A stretch of DNA of 35,317 bases from Anaerolineae bacterium (GCA_003154115.1 PMCF01000343.1:1-35317); one strand, 5' to 3'; positions 8,101 to 16,493 are shown, counted from the first letter of the stretch. The notes: generated from the letters alone by a model not told the origin. Numbers and translations: made by a program.

Positions 8101-8615
8101 ATGATGACGAGGATGCGCAGCGGCGGTGTCCCTTCGGGAGGATGCAGTTCGGCCATGCCATGCGGCAAGCGATGGATCAGCAGGCGACCGTTGAGGCTCA
8201 GGAACTCCGTGCCATCGTGCAGATACTCCCACGGCAGACTCCACAACGCGGCGGCCTCGGGATGCAGGCGCAGGGTGAGGCGGGCTTCGCTGCGATAGGC
8301 GTCGTTGAACTCAAAGAAACTGTGCAGCTTCGCGCCATCGCCGAAGAGATAGGCATACAGGCGCTGCCCGTAATCGATCAGCAATTTGTCATCCGGTGGG
8401 CGAGGGGCAGCAGGCTCGTCGGTCTTCAGCGTCTCGGCGGGTGTGCGCGTGCCGCGTTCCAACATCCATTGTGGTTCGAGGTGGATCAGCTTGTCGGGAT
8501 CGTGCGTGAAGATATTCGAGCAGACCTCGCCGCCGTTGGCGCGTTCCGTCACGGCCAGATATGAATCGCCGACCTTGCGAATCTCGACGCGGAGTTCGGG
8601 TGGTAATGGTGGCAT
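5187..8615 (-). CDS. CHAT protease - STAND ATPase - TPR protein
   Basis: A 1142-residue protein. About 70-385 is a CHAT caspase-like domain with the catalytic pair H233 (HFTGHG) and C286 (LSACQS). About 412-700 is a signal-transduction ATPase of NB-ARC/NACHT type: FVGRRKEL, Walker A GIGGVGKTT (441-449) and Walker B VIVFDN (526-531), followed by a winged-helix-like part. About 886-1138 holds six 40-residue TPRs whose units end in GN or GD. This architecture is known for bacterial apoptosis-like or defence proteins, where the TPR senses, the ATPase oligomerises and the CHAT domain cleaves a target; the role here is inferred. The start is ATG 8613-8615 with AAAGGA 8 nt upstream, rather than the frame opening at 8651. 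Three repeat elements are translated in frame (388-404, 538-548, 710-721). The gene lies 217 nt after a small unknown gene. Confidence 0.92.
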   Translation of the reverse strand: MPPLPPELRVEIRKVGDSYLAVTERANGGEVCSNIFTHDPDKLIHLEPQWMLERGTRTPAETLKTDEPAAPRPPDDKLLIDYGQRLYAYLFGDGAKLHSFFEFNDAYRSEARLTLRLHPEAAALWSLPWEYLHDGTEFLSLNGRLLIHRLPHGMAELHPPEGTPPLRILVIIASPDDQAELDVERELAVMQEALDDLRRNGQVQVDYLDDATLPALQDALSRTPYHVLHFTGHGAFIKKDKDDKEINEGKLCFEDAEGQSDLIGPQQLRPLLIGQRDLRLIVLSACQSAKTSGLDAFDSVATGLLQADVPAVLAMQFSILDTSAIELARVFYAELARGRTPEEALRQTRLALRHLDEARPSDLRRFDWGVPALYVRAPGLRLIDPDRVGADLASAPGRPQGSPQQRDLGGLTLPRIFVGRRKELRSLRRALRQHTPIYVRGIGGVGKTTLTAKLLQRPGVDLDGVCVIRCHELSQPVDALNKIASFWQAQGKTNHAEAAALLLASNLDPADRARQALQMLATQRYVIVFDNLESWLDIPPLQGGTGGRVDDAFAIADAVTRDVLRGLLSAYDVRTTLIFTSRYRWAGIEALPPQNRLDIQLPGLTRQQAILLMNALPRLKAAPLSDQLQAYARVGGHPKTLELLDGWLGTGGSLHALLDDPALGYRLAEEWEAYFLNDLLARLSPTERDALTTLAILEEPFWWQVARDLIVGARYTSPLPDTDIQSMLSHFLDLSLIQLQGTTNKGDPGYTLHSVVREYLLHPLTADARRDLHLRAATFYGAPFVEAARQAVTQSGQTVTDEQIEQLARSDQGVVGMWVMQTQNIDHAHWAMERALQWQHHLFQAGQVDAAGSIVNAVWDVLARWGQRDLAKSLLRRSIDSLEGPNRAVAQGNLASLLQDEGRLAEALEMHEASNLIAEKSGNKQSLAAGLGQISGIYQQMGDYDRAIEKQQTSLQIEREIGNEEGQAISLHQLSMLYRHKESYDAALTHSQQAEAIDRKRDDMAGLAADFHAQGLIFIELNRKQDAFERFSESLKIKRRIGDESGAANSVAELGKLYFNAGMMSEAIAAFNESLEIRQRLGDPKMGITLALLGHVHEQQGEYRAALEKYEQALSIFQQVGMALEVQMAQQDIARVRGKRGR
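6458..6485. repeat. Perfect 28-bp palindrome inside the CHAT gene
   Basis: Two 14-bp arms meet with no spacer (GTAGGGGCGAGGTA and its exact complement). It is read in frame as IVGARYTSPLPD-type peptide (residues about 710-721) in the linker after the winged-helix region. The GTAGGGGC ends are shared with the element at 7429-7452. Confidence 0.9.
6970..7002. repeat. GGGAGGG-type repeat insert inside the CHAT gene
   Basis: A G-rich, partly palindromic sequence (CCCTCCCTGCAAGGGCGGG centre) is read in frame as IPPLQGGTGGR (residues about 538-548), just after Walker B, where an ATPase core would not normally have a Gly/Pro loop. Confidence 0.55.
7405..7452. repeat. Double-hairpin repeat inside the CHAT gene
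   Basis: GGGGCAGAC (7429-7437) pairs with GTCTGCCCC (7443-7451), and CGACC (7410-7414) pairs with GGTCG (7420-7424). On the gene strand it begins GTAGGGGCAGACC. It is read in frame as a low-complexity Gly/Ala/Pro peptide (residues about 388-404) exactly in the linker between the CHAT and ATPase domains. Confidence 0.8.
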
Positions 8616-8629
8616 GAGAAGTCCTTTGG

Positions 8630-8654
8630 AATGACAAATGAACAATGACAAATG
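8630..8654. repeat. Short 14-bp step direct repeat in CHAT 5' leader
   Basis: AATGACAAATG occurs at 8630-8640 and 8644-8654, immediately upstream of the ribosome binding site of the CHAT gene. It makes the leader AT-rich and unstructured. Confidence 0.6.
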
Positions 8655-8685
8655 ATTAATTTACCTTACACAGATCGGGCCCGTT

Positions 8686-8820
8686 GTCATTCCCGCGCGT
8701 TTTTGGCGGGAATCCAGCAAACCTGGCCAGCCTGACTTGCCAATCGTCAGTCTGGATGCCCGACACGCCCTGTCCGCGCTTTGCGCGGGGGCGCGCATGG
8801 CGAAAGCATTCGGGCATGAC
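8686..8820. repeat. MITE/REP-like element with GTCATTCCCG termini
   Basis: A 135-bp element bounded by GTCATTCCCG and its near-complement CGGGCATGAC. The left end forms a TTCCCGC/GCGGGAA hairpin, and an inner ATCCAG/CTGGAT pair repeats the pattern. This end structure is that of a very common bacterial dispersed repeat. It carries no gene and separates the small gene at 8833 from the CHAT gene. Confidence 0.75.
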
Positions 8821-8832
8821 GCGTTCTTGAGG

Positions 8833-9189
8833 TTATTCTTTCTTCGCCCCGATGGGCGCACACTCGCAGAAGCGATCAAGGCCGCGTTTGAAGAGGATGA
8901 CGGCGATCAGCGTGGCGGGCGCGATGATGCGGATCGCTTCGTTGTCGATCATGCTCATTACCGCGAGAATGACGTTGGTCGGATCATCGAAGCGGGCGTC
9001 CTGCCGCCGCTCGCACCAGTTGCCTTCGACGCAAATCTTCTGCTTCAGCAAGGGCACGATCTTGTCCCAAGCGGTGCCGGGACCTTTCATCGTGCCGGTG
9101 GCTGCTTCGGCGTAGAGATCGAATTCCTGCTGCAAGTCGGCGAGCGGTTGATCGAGGTAGCGTTGAATTTCGCGGGATGGATCAGACAT
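8833..9189 (-). CDS. Hypothetical protein upstream of the CHAT gene
   Basis: A 118-residue protein I do not recognise. The first third (REIQRYLDQPLADLQQEFDLYAEA) looks helical. The middle has two close cysteines (KQKICVEGNWCERR). The last third has a hydrophobic stretch (IIAPATLIAVILFKRG) that could be one membrane or buried helix, then a further Cys pair CEC. The start is ATG 9187-9189 with GAGGTG 6 nt upstream; a GTG nine bases earlier would lie within that ribosome site. A TACAAT promoter precedes it. It runs in the same direction as the CHAT gene, 217 nt upstream with a MITE between, so a shared transcript and shared role are possible but unproven. Confidence 0.65.
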   Translation of the reverse strand: MSDPSREIQRYLDQPLADLQQEFDLYAEAATGTMKGPGTAWDKIVPLLKQKICVEGNWCERRQDARFDDPTNVILAVMSMIDNEAIRIIAPATLIAVILFKRGLDRFCECAPIGAKKE

Positions 9190-9218
9190 GCGCAGCACCT
9201 CGGAAATGGGGTGGCTTC

Positions 9219-9247
9219 ATTGTACAACGAGCCGCAGCAAAACAAAA
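9219..9247 (-). promoter_or_regulatory. Promoter of the small gene upstream of CHAT
   Basis: Minus strand: TACAAT (9219-9224), 17 nt downstream of a weak TTTTGT (9242-9247). The -35 box overlaps the T-tract of the terminator of the preceding surface-protein gene. Confidence 0.5.
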
Positions 9248-9278
9248 CCTCCCGAAGCGTTCAACTCTCCGGGAGGCT
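9239..9278 (-). terminator. Terminator of the surface-protein gene
   Basis: On the minus strand, CCTCCCG and CGGGAGG pair perfectly over 7 bp around a 15-nt loop and are followed by TTTTGTTTTG. It lies just after the stop codon at 9294. Confidence 0.85.
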
Positions 9279-9293
9279 TTCGAGGATCGCGGC

Positions 9294-12200
9294 TTATTTG
9301 GCGTTGAAGTCGTGGACAACGGTGTAGAGATCGCCGCTGCGTTCGCTGCGCTCAGGGCCACTTGGCGCGATGAAGGGCCACAGGCATTGTTGCGTCGCGG
9401 GCGTGTCCCACAGAATGGTCACACGATTGGATGACGCACTCGCAACGATGACGGCCTTGGTGGTCGGATCGAACTTCAGGCCGCGTTCCGGCGAGGGTGG
9501 CAGATTCACGCCGAGGTAGGGCTGTTCCATGTAGGGCCAATCGCCAGTGAGCGAGATGATATTATCCAGCCCGTTGTCTTCGGTGCTGCTGCTAGTGAGC
9601 CACAAGCGGATCTTCGATCCCAGACCCGGATTGGCATTCACGGCGATCATGCGGATTGGCACCGGCAGGTTGTCCGACCAGCGCCGCACTTGCAGATAAC
9701 CCAACTGCGTGTCGGTGGTCGCGTCGATGGCGTAGACCACCGCCGCGTTGATCGAAGCGACGTAGAGGCGATTGTGGACGTTGTCGGCGGAGATGCCGTA
9801 CAACTCGCCCGCCGGATCGAGATAGATGGTGTTTACGATTTGATCGGCGCTGCCGCTGATGACGGTGACCCACCCGATCGGACGTCCGTGCGCGTGATTG
9901 GTAACGTACACTTTGCCGGTATTGGTGTTCACGGCGATGTACGACGGCTCATAGATGGAATGCTGCGACGAATCGCTCAAGCGGGCGCGGATTTGCAGCG
10001 TGTTCGCGTCGATGATGGTGATCGAGTTATCGCTGTAGCCGGTCACGTAGATTTTCTGGCTGACCGGATTGTAAGCCACGGCGTGCGCGCCGACGCCGGT
10101 GCCCAGCGCGATCTTGGCGGTCTGTGTGTAACCCTCGCTGTCCAGCACATTCAGCCAGTCCCAACCCACCACGTATAACTTGTGATGGGTCGTGTCCAAC
10201 GCCACACCCTGCGCGCTGAGCAGTCCATCGAGCGACTGAGAGATGTAAGCCGTGGGCGTGATGGCGCCTATCTTTAGACTGCCGCCGAACGGCCCATCAC
10301 GATTGGCGATGAAGAGCCGATCGGTGGGGGCGTCATACGCCACATCCATCGGGCTGTACACCGACACGAGCGATTGAGTCGGCACGACGCAGTGTACGTC
10401 TTCAATGTACAACGTCGCCACACCGGGGTAACCGATCTTGGCGTTCAGCGAAGGATCGCTCAGGATCAGATCGACCGTTTCCCAGTATTCGAGCAGCGTG
10501 TCGCTGATGATGCCCACCGCAAAGGTGTGCGTCGTTTCGCCGGGCGCAAAGGTGAGTGTGCCCTGCGTGGCGGTGTAATCCTGGCCGGCTGTCGCGGAGC
10601 CGTCTTCGGTGTGGTATTTGACCGTGACCGTGTCAGTCCACGGTTTATTGAGCGTCACGGTGATTAACGCGGTTGGTTGGTCTTCGAAGATGTGATACGT
10701 CGCGCTGGTAAAGGATACTTCCGGAGGCGGTACCACGTTGTCGCCCGCTTGGTGCAGAATCAGCGGCAGGAACACTCTCATCTGCCCATTGCGCACGGGC
10801 GTATCATCCGCCGACCAATTATCGCTCACATCACATTCGGCTTCGCGGCTGCCAATGTCGATACGATTGATGACCCGATCGACGCCGAGCGGGAAGGGCT
10901 TATCGACTTTCACGATGAAATGCCGCAGCCCGCCTTGGCCTGGTGCGAGATCGCCGAGCGCGATCGTATAGTGGCGGCCGTCGATCGACGTCCAGTCACC
11001 GCCGAGGTACGTCGTGAAGAGCGGCAGCGTTTCGGTCAAGATAACGTTGTGCGCCGTGCCGATGCCGGTGTTCACATACAAAATCGTGTACGTGATCCAT
11101 TCGCCGGGCAGGACAAATTCTCGATAAGCGGGTATGCGCGCTGCGCCGACGAAGCGCCGTTCGAGTTGCTGCCACTTCGGCTGTTGATTCAACGGCAGCG
11201 GCCCGACGTTGTCGTTCTTCACGACGGCGAGATTCGGTCCGCCATCGACCGTTGAGGTGAGGACGAATTGATAGCCGCCACTGATCGCCACCGTGTTGGT
11301 GACGATCGATTGCGTGGTGTAGGGGAAGGTGCTGCTCAAGCGCACCGGCAAGATCGACGTGCCGCTACTGATCGGCGGCAGCGACGGCACGATCTGAGTG
11401 CATGTGCCGGCGGTGCACGACCAGTCTGTGCTGCCCGTGTAAGCCGTATCAGTGGGCAGCGTATCGGTGATCGCTACCTGGCTGAAAGCAGCGTTGGAGC
11501 GATTCGCAAAGTTGATCGTGTAGTTGAAATCGCTGCCGGGCGCGAGGCATTGCGGCGCTGACTTGCTCACGCGCAGCGGCCGCCCGACGACCGGCGTGTC
11601 TTCGTAGTGGCAGTTGTCGTCGGGATTCATATCTTGATCGGACGAGTAGCCGCACACGTAATTGACCAGATTGCTCACGCCGGGCGGGATCGGATCTTGC
11701 ACGCGCACGACGAAGTACACGATGCGGCCAGCGCCCGGCGCAAGTGAATTGAGCGCGGTGATGAAAGTGCGGCTGTTGATCTGGGTCCAGCCGCTGCCGA
11801 GGTACGTCGTGAAGAGCGGCAGCGTTTCGGTCAGGATGACGTTCGTCGCCGTGTACGTGCCGACGTTGACGACGGCGATCGTATAAGTCACCACATCGCC
11901 TTCATACACAAAGTCACGATGCACGGTCGGTGCCAGCACGGTCTTGGCGATGAATGAGTAGGCGCTGGCCTTGTGGCCGCTCGATCGACTCAAGGATGTC
12001 GTCGGGCCGACATCGTCATCTTTGACGACGACGACATCGACCGGGTTGGTCACGAGATAAGACGCCGACGCGCAGTTGTTGCTCAGATCACTGTCGAAGA
12101 GGATCGAGCTGATGCACGCGGTGTTCGTCACAGTCGTGTTATTGCCCGCACCGCTGTAAGCCAGTCGCAACGTAAAGGAGACAGACGTGGTTGGCGGTAA

Positions 12201-14627
12201 GGGTAGCAGTGTCCAGGTCAAAAGACCTCCGCTGTTGAGCAGAGGCAGCCCGCTGGTGTCTGAGACATAGCTCGTGTTGGCCGGTAACACATCGGTGATG
12301 ATCGCACCCGATAGCCAATAGTTGCTGCGGTTGGTGTAGGTGATGGTGTAATCGATCGGGCTGTTGGGGGGGCCGGAAGGCCGATCGGCGGTCTTGACCA
12401 ACGCCCAGTCCGCGCAGATCACGTCGATGAAATTGGCGAAGGCGGTGTTATCGGCGTAGCTACTTTCGATGGCCGTGGTGCCAATCAGCACGGTGTTCCG
12501 GTCAAGCCGAACGCAGTTGGTCGCTGTGACTGGCTGGCTGACTATCAAAATGAAGCTACGCAAAACGCCGGGCGTCAAATTGCCAACCAGCCAGACGATT
12601 TGATTGCCCGTGATGGTGGGTGTGAGGCCGCTGGTGTCGCTGACGTAAACGGTGCCGGCGGGTAACACATCGGTGATGATCACGTTGGGCGCCGGCGCGG
12701 TGCTGTTGCTGTACGTGATGGTATAGGTGATGTTGTTCCCGATGAAGACTGACAGCACAGTGGCGGTCTTGGTAACCGCAACGTTCGCGCAGAGAACATT
12801 GATTGCTGCGGCATTCGCGGTGTTATCGGCGTAAGTGCTTTCCAGCGCCGAAGTGCCGATCAATGCGGTATTGTTGATCGGCTGTACGCAGCTGGTAGCA
12901 TTAGCGAGCACGGTGGTGGTCAGCACGAAGTTCCGATTCGTGCCGCTGGGCAAGGCACCGATGGTCCACGTGACGATATTGCCCGCGACATTGGCTGGAT
13001 AACCACTGGTATCGCCTACGTAAGCGAGGTTCGATCCCAACACATCCGTGATGACGACGTGGGGTGCGTCGATGCTGCTGGGGTTGCTGTACGCGATCGT
13101 GTACGTCAACAGACTGCCCGCCATCGTCTCGGTGACGAGTGAAGTCTTGGCGATGGCGACATTGGTGTTGGTGAGCTCGAAGGTGGTGGTGAGCGGGTAG
13201 TCGCAGAACGCCGTCGCGGTAATCACGCCTGTTCCGATTTGCGGGATGGCGGTCAAGACGGTGGTGGCTACACCCTGATCGTTCACATCGACGACCACGG
13301 GATTGAGGCTGCCCAACGTCGTTTGCAGTGCGATGCGGCGCGCGTCGGGATCGCCGGAGCGATTGGGCTTGGGCACGGTGTTGCCCAGCGAGTCGCGCAG
13401 GGTCACCGTGACGATCGTGGTGGCCGACGCATCAGCAGGAAGTCGATTGGCGCCCAGCGTGACCGACAACACGATGGGATCACTCAGCACGACTGGTCCG
13501 AGGTAAGTGGTGCCACTCACAGGCGTGTTGGTGCCCCACCAGTTGTTAGGGGCGGTGACGCTGCTACCGTTGTTACGGAGCTCGACACCATTGCCGGTTG
13601 TGGCGCAGAGCGCGTTGTACTGAATGGGATTACTTGCGGCGCTGGCATCTATGGATACCGCATCGGTGATGACGTCTAGCACAACATTGCGTTTAATGGT
13701 TGGGAGGTCTCCCAAGACGAAGATGCCGCCGTGATAGGCTGCGCCTCCGCCATTGGTGTAAACGTGATTGTAAGCCACCATTGCAGATGAACCACCTTGG
13801 CGATCGAGGTAGATAGCACCCTCGGTGTTCAAGGTCAGCGAGTTGGTCAGCACTTGGTTGTAGCTGCCCTCTTCCAGGCGCAGGCCATACTGCGTCCGAT
13901 AGATCACGTTATCGCCGATGGTGTTGTTGCTTCCGCCCGTGGTGGTCTGACGGATGAATCCTACGCCATAACCGTTAACATCATAGATGGTATTGCGGAG
14001 GATGTGGTTGCCAGAGGATTCGTTGAGGAGGATCCCATTGCTGGAACTATAGATCGTGTTGCCGGCGATGGTAGAGTTATCGGTATCGGTGCCGATCGCG
14101 CCGGGGAAGGGGAGGTTGCCGCCAAGGTAGCGGAAGGTATTGGACAGGATAATCAGATCATCGGCATCGTTAGGAGTAACACCCGTGCAGGCGTACTCAA
14201 TGGTCGAGTATTGCAGCTGCAGGTTATGCGGGTTGTTAGCTAACGCAATGCCTCGCCAGGCACAGGGTGTCTGCGCACCGGCTGAGGTGAACGTGATGGG
14301 GTGAACCTCCGTTCCTAAAGCCTGCAAGCCGCCATCGACATACAGCTGCGCTCCCGCCTCAAACTCGATGCGCGTGCCGGTCAAGGGTGCAATGGTCAGC
14401 ATGGCCCCCGGTTGAATGGCGACGGTGTCGGTCGTGACGTGATAACAATCAGCCGACCAGGTGGTGTTCGTCGTGATGTCGGAGTTGATGATGATGCAGG
14501 CGTCAGGCGACTGGACGGCGTTGGCGCGCACGACCGGGGCGGGTGACGCCAGCGTTCCGTTCACGACAAGCAGAGCGGCCAGACCGAAGACGACGACGAG
14601 CAGCGTGGCAAGAGTACGGCGTAGCAT
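9294..14627 (-). CDS. Secreted multidomain surface protein (beta-helix, DUF11 repeats, Calx-beta, beta-propeller)
   Basis: A 1777-residue exported protein. Residues 1-37 are a signal peptide (RR, hydrophobic core, ending VRANA). About 40-380 is a right-handed beta-helix of short asparagine-turn repeats (NTIGDNVIYR, NQVLTNSLTLN). About 390-485 is a bacterial Ig-like domain (VTLRDSLGNTVP). Six DUF11 domains start near 489, 617, 742, 866, 1016 and 1132 (YTITYSN, ITDVLPA). After the linker VFLPLILHQ comes a Calx-beta domain at about 1305-1410 (DGSATAGQDYTATQGTLTF), then a YncE/NHL-type propeller at about 1416-1750. No LPXTG, C-terminal membrane helix or type IX signal is visible. The start ATG 14627 has AGGAGGT 3 nt upstream. 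A structural or adhesive cell-surface role is inferred. Near the C terminus SGPERSERSG reads through a short GC-rich repeat. Confidence 0.93.
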   Translation of the reverse strand: MLRRTLATLLVVVFGLAALLVVNGTLASPAPVVRANAVQSPDACIIINSDITTNTTWSADCYHVTTDTVAIQPGAMLTIAPLTGTRIEFEAGAQLYVDGGLQALGTEVHPITFTSAGAQTPCAWRGIALANNPHNLQLQYSTIEYACTGVTPNDADDLIILSNTFRYLGGNLPFPGAIGTDTDNSTIAGNTIYSSSNGILLNESSGNHILRNTIYDVNGYGVGFIRQTTTGGSNNTIGDNVIYRTQYGLRLEEGSYNQVLTNSLTLNTEGAIYLDRQGGSSAMVAYNHVYTNGGGAAYHGGIFVLGDLPTIKRNVVLDVITDAVSIDASAASNPIQYNALCATTGNGVELRNNGSSVTAPNNWWGTNTPVSGTTYLGPVVLSDPIVLSVTLGANRLPADASATTIVTVTLRDSLGNTVPKPNRSGDPDARRIALQTTLGSLNPVVVDVNDQGVATTVLTAIPQIGTGVITATAFCDYPLTTTFELTNTNVAIAKTSLVTETMAGSLLTYTIAYSNPSSIDAPHVVITDVLGSNLAYVGDTSGYPANVAGNIVTWTIGALPSGTNRNFVLTTTVLANATSCVQPINNTALIGTSALESTYADNTANAAAINVLCANVAVTKTATVLSVFIGNNITYTITYSNSTAPAPNVIITDVLPAGTVYVSDTSGLTPTITGNQIVWLVGNLTPGVLRSFILIVSQPVTATNCVRLDRNTVLIGTTAIESSYADNTAFANFIDVICADWALVKTADRPSGPPNSPIDYTITYTNRSNYWLSGAIITDVLPANTSYVSDTSGLPLLNSGGLLTWTLLPLPPTTSVSFTLRLAYSGAGNNTTVTNTACISSILFDSDLSNNCASASYLVTNPVDVVVVKDDDVGPTTSLSRSSGHKASAYSFIAKTVLAPTVHRDFVYEGDVVTYTIAVVNVGTYTATNVILTETLPLFTTYLGSGWTQINSRTFITALNSLAPGAGRIVYFVVRVQDPIPPGVSNLVNYVCGYSSDQDMNPDDNCHYEDTPVVGRPLRVSKSAPQCLAPGSDFNYTINFANRSNAAFSQVAITDTLPTDTAYTGSTDWSCTAGTCTQIVPSLPPISSGTSILPVRLSSTFPYTTQSIVTNTVAISGGYQFVLTSTVDGGPNLAVVKNDNVGPLPLNQQPKWQQLERRFVGAARIPAYREFVLPGEWITYTILYVNTGIGTAHNVILTETLPLFTTYLGGDWTSIDGRHYTIALGDLAPGQGGLRHFIVKVDKPFPLGVDRVINRIDIGSREAECDVSDNWSADDTPVRNGQMRVFLPLILHQAGDNVVPPPEVSFTSATYHIFEDQPTALITVTLNKPWTDTVTVKYHTEDGSATAGQDYTATQGTLTFAPGETTHTFAVGIISDTLLEYWETVDLILSDPSLNAKIGYPGVATLYIEDVHCVVPTQSLVSVYSPMDVAYDAPTDRLFIANRDGPFGGSLKIGAITPTAYISQSLDGLLSAQGVALDTTHHKLYVVGWDWLNVLDSEGYTQTAKIALGTGVGAHAVAYNPVSQKIYVTGYSDNSITIIDANTLQIRARLSDSSQHSIYEPSYIAVNTNTGKVYVTNHAHGRPIGWVTVISGSADQIVNTIYLDPAGELYGISADNVHNRLYVASINAAVVYAIDATTDTQLGYLQVRRWSDNLPVPIRMIAVNANPGLGSKIRLWLTSSSTEDNGLDNIISLTGDWPYMEQPYLGVNLPPSPERGLKFDPTTKAVIVASASSNRVTILWDTPATQQCLWPFIAPSGPERSERSGDLYTVVHDFNAK

Positions 14628-14672
14628 GGGACCTCCTCAACAAGCCCAAAGGTGTATTTCTCAGGCCCTTCT

Positions 14673-14681
14673 AATGTATCA
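14673..14681 (-). promoter_or_regulatory. Possible extended -10 promoter of the surface-protein gene
   Basis: Minus strand TGATACATT, an extended -10 form, lies 46 nt upstream of the start codon. No good -35 box is seen. Confidence 0.35.
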
Positions 14682-14725
14682 CTTTTGGATGGGGGAGGGG
14701 GTAACGGTTGGGTTACAGTTGTGTT

Positions 14726-14769
14726 GTGAAAACAGACCTCCCGAAAGTCGCGAAGCGCCTCCGGGAGGT
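14726..14769 (-). terminator. Terminator of dcd
   Basis: On the minus strand, ACCTCCCG pairs with CGGGAGGT over 8 bp around an 18-nt loop, followed by CTGTTTTC. The stem is nearly the same as that of the terminator at 9239-9278. It lies 9 nt after the dcd stop. Confidence 0.8.
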
Positions 14770-14777
14770 GGGGTTCC

Positions 14778-16484
14778 CTACTTGATGATTTTCGCGGGGA
14801 CCACGCCGGTCTGCTTGTCGTATTTGCCTTTGCGGTCTTTGTAAGAGGTCTCGCACTCTTCATCGGCCACGAAGAACAGCACCTGCGCGATACCCTCGTT
14901 CGAGTAGACCTTGGCGGGCAGGGGCGTCGTGTTGCTGATTTCCAGCGTCACGAAGCCCTCCCATTCCGGTTCGAAGGGCGTAACATTCACGATTAGACCG
15001 CAATTGCTGACGAACACGCCGCTTTCCAACGCAAAGTTGCCCGCTTCTGGAACCGTCAGGCAAAACACATCATGCTCCCCGGAGCAGGAACGTACCCTCG
15101 TGACTTTGTGGTTGTCGGGTACGGTCTGGCCGTCGGGCGCAGTGTGCCCGCGAAATGCCCGGACGATTTCCGGGAAGCGGCGAAACACCGAGCGATCACA
15201 ATTGAGCAGCCGCGCTGCGCCACGGATCGAGCCTGTTTGATCGAGCGCTGCGCGAACAACCTCGGCCGTAATCTCGCTGCGCAAATTGATCGCTCGCGCA
15301 ATTTCGGCCTGCCGGGTGCGGCGATCTGCGCCGGAATTGGCCCAGGCGGTTTTCATCAGTTCAGAATGCCGCAGCCGCTCTGCCATGTCCTGATAGCGAC
15401 GCAAAGTGCCGTCGCGGTGGGCCTGCCGTGTTTGCTCGGTGGGTTGACGGCGTTGTTCCAGCAGGCGGGCGCGAGTCTCGGCGTACTCCTCTTCATGCCA
15501 GAAACGAGTGGAGCGTTCACTTTGCGCCTGCGCATATTCCTCAACCCAGGCAGGGTCTTGCCTGAGGCGGGCCAGAGCAGCGCGAATAGCGGCGCTGTGT
15601 TCATCCGGGTCAAACTCGGCGCCGTAGTTTTCCGCATTATGGAGGCGGATGTGTTCGCCGGCCGGCATCCGAGCCAGATTCCAGGGGTTGTTATTCAGGC
15701 GATCAAAATCAACGTGATGGCGATGCGTGCCGGACTGATCGCCGTACACGCCTTGTCGGACATTCCATTCATCGGCTAGGCGGTGTGTCGGGTGCAGATG
15801 GCCGTTGAGGGGCTGATAAACCATCTCATAGCCGCGTTGAATGGAGCGATACAATGGCATTAATGACGCATTGGGCTGCAACTCTCCGGCGGCGACCCAG
15901 CGCCCATCCCGCAGCATAAAGCGATGATCGGGCGTACAGTTGATCGTTTGCCCGTTATCCAGTGACACTTCGACCAATTTATCCCGGCCAACGTACCGGG
16001 GCGCATCCAGCAGCGTCACAATCAGGCGGCCATTCTCGCCGATGCTGTAGCCCCAGAACATCTCGCCCGTTTCAGCGCGGCGAGTCATCTCTTCGAGCGT
16101 CGGGGCCGTGCCATCCACCAGTGCGACGCGAGTATCCCCCCGGAAACAACGCGCGTAAGTCGATTTGCCCACGCAGATCGTCAAGACGTTGCGCGGGATG
16201 CGGAAGTACTCGATCGTCCGTGCCAGCACGAAGGAGTTGGGCGGGATGATGCACACCTCGCCTTTGAAGTCCACCATCGACTTGGGATCGAACTGCTTGG
16301 GATCGACGATGGCCGAGAAGACATCGGTAAAGATTTTGTATTCATCGGCGATGCGGACGTCGTAGCCATACGACGACACGCCGTAGGAAATGACGTGCGA
16401 ACTGACTTGCTTCTCGACGAACGGCTCGATCATGCCGTACTCGTGCGCCATCTTGCGAATCCAATGATCAGGTTGAATGGTCAT
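14778..16484 (-). CDS. dcd: dCTP deaminase with an in-frame HNH intein
   Basis: A 568-residue precursor. Residues 1-112 and 495-568 join to a 186-residue dCTP deaminase, the usual bacterial size. The enzyme deaminates dCTP to dUTP for dTTP synthesis. Visible motifs are [28 protein letters not shown] (S108 and R112 correspond to E. coli S111 and R115) and, in the C-extein, [14 protein letters not shown] with the catalytic Glu equivalent to E. coli E138. The intein sits directly after R112 and before Cys495, splitting the active-site strand, so the enzyme should be inactive until splicing. The start ATG 16484 has AGGAG 6 nt upstream. It lies 99 nt downstream of argS on the same strand, possibly cotranscribed, and is followed by a terminator. 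Confidence 0.95.
   Translation of the reverse strand: MTIQPDHWIRKMAHEYGMIEPFVEKQVSSHVISYGVSSYGYDVRIADEYKIFTDVFSAIVDPKQFDPKSMVDFKGEVCIIPPNSFVLARTIEYFRIPRNVLTICVGKSTYARCFRGDTRVALVDGTAPTLEEMTRRAETGEMFWGYSIGENGRLIVTLLDAPRYVGRDKLVEVSLDNGQTINCTPDHRFMLRDGRWVAAGELQPNASLMPLYRSIQRGYEMVYQPLNGHLHPTHRLADEWNVRQGVYGDQSGTHRHHVDFDRLNNNPWNLARMPAGEHIRLHNAENYGAEFDPDEHSAAIRAALARLRQDPAWVEEYAQAQSERSTRFWHEEEYAETRARLLEQRRQPTEQTRQAHRDGTLRRYQDMAERLRHSELMKTAWANSGADRRTRQAEIARAINLRSEITAEVVRAALDQTGSIRGAARLLNCDRSVFRRFPEIVRAFRGHTAPDGQTVPDNHKVTRVRSCSGEHDVFCLTVPEAGNFALESGVFVSNCGLIVNVTPFEPEWEGFVTLEISNTTPLPAKVYSNEGIAQVLFFVADEECETSYKDRKGKYDKQTGVVPAKIIK
15003..16148 (-). other. Intein with HNH homing endonuclease in dcd
   Basis: The intein has 382 residues. 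It begins [13 protein letters not shown] (splicing block A, Cys1). Block B is TPDHRFM (72-75). An HNH endonuclease follows ([17 protein letters not shown], then EHIRLHN; residues about 141-171). A charged helical region comes next, with a helix-turn-helix-like stretch ([19 protein letters not shown], about 307-325). Block F is [17 protein letters not shown], and the end is VFVSN before the +1 Cys. The penultimate residue is Ser where most inteins have His; such variants exist, but splicing efficiency is uncertain. An HNH nuclease rather than the common LAGLIDADG type suggests an independent homing element. Confidence 0.92.
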
Positions 16485-16493
16485 TTAGTCTCC

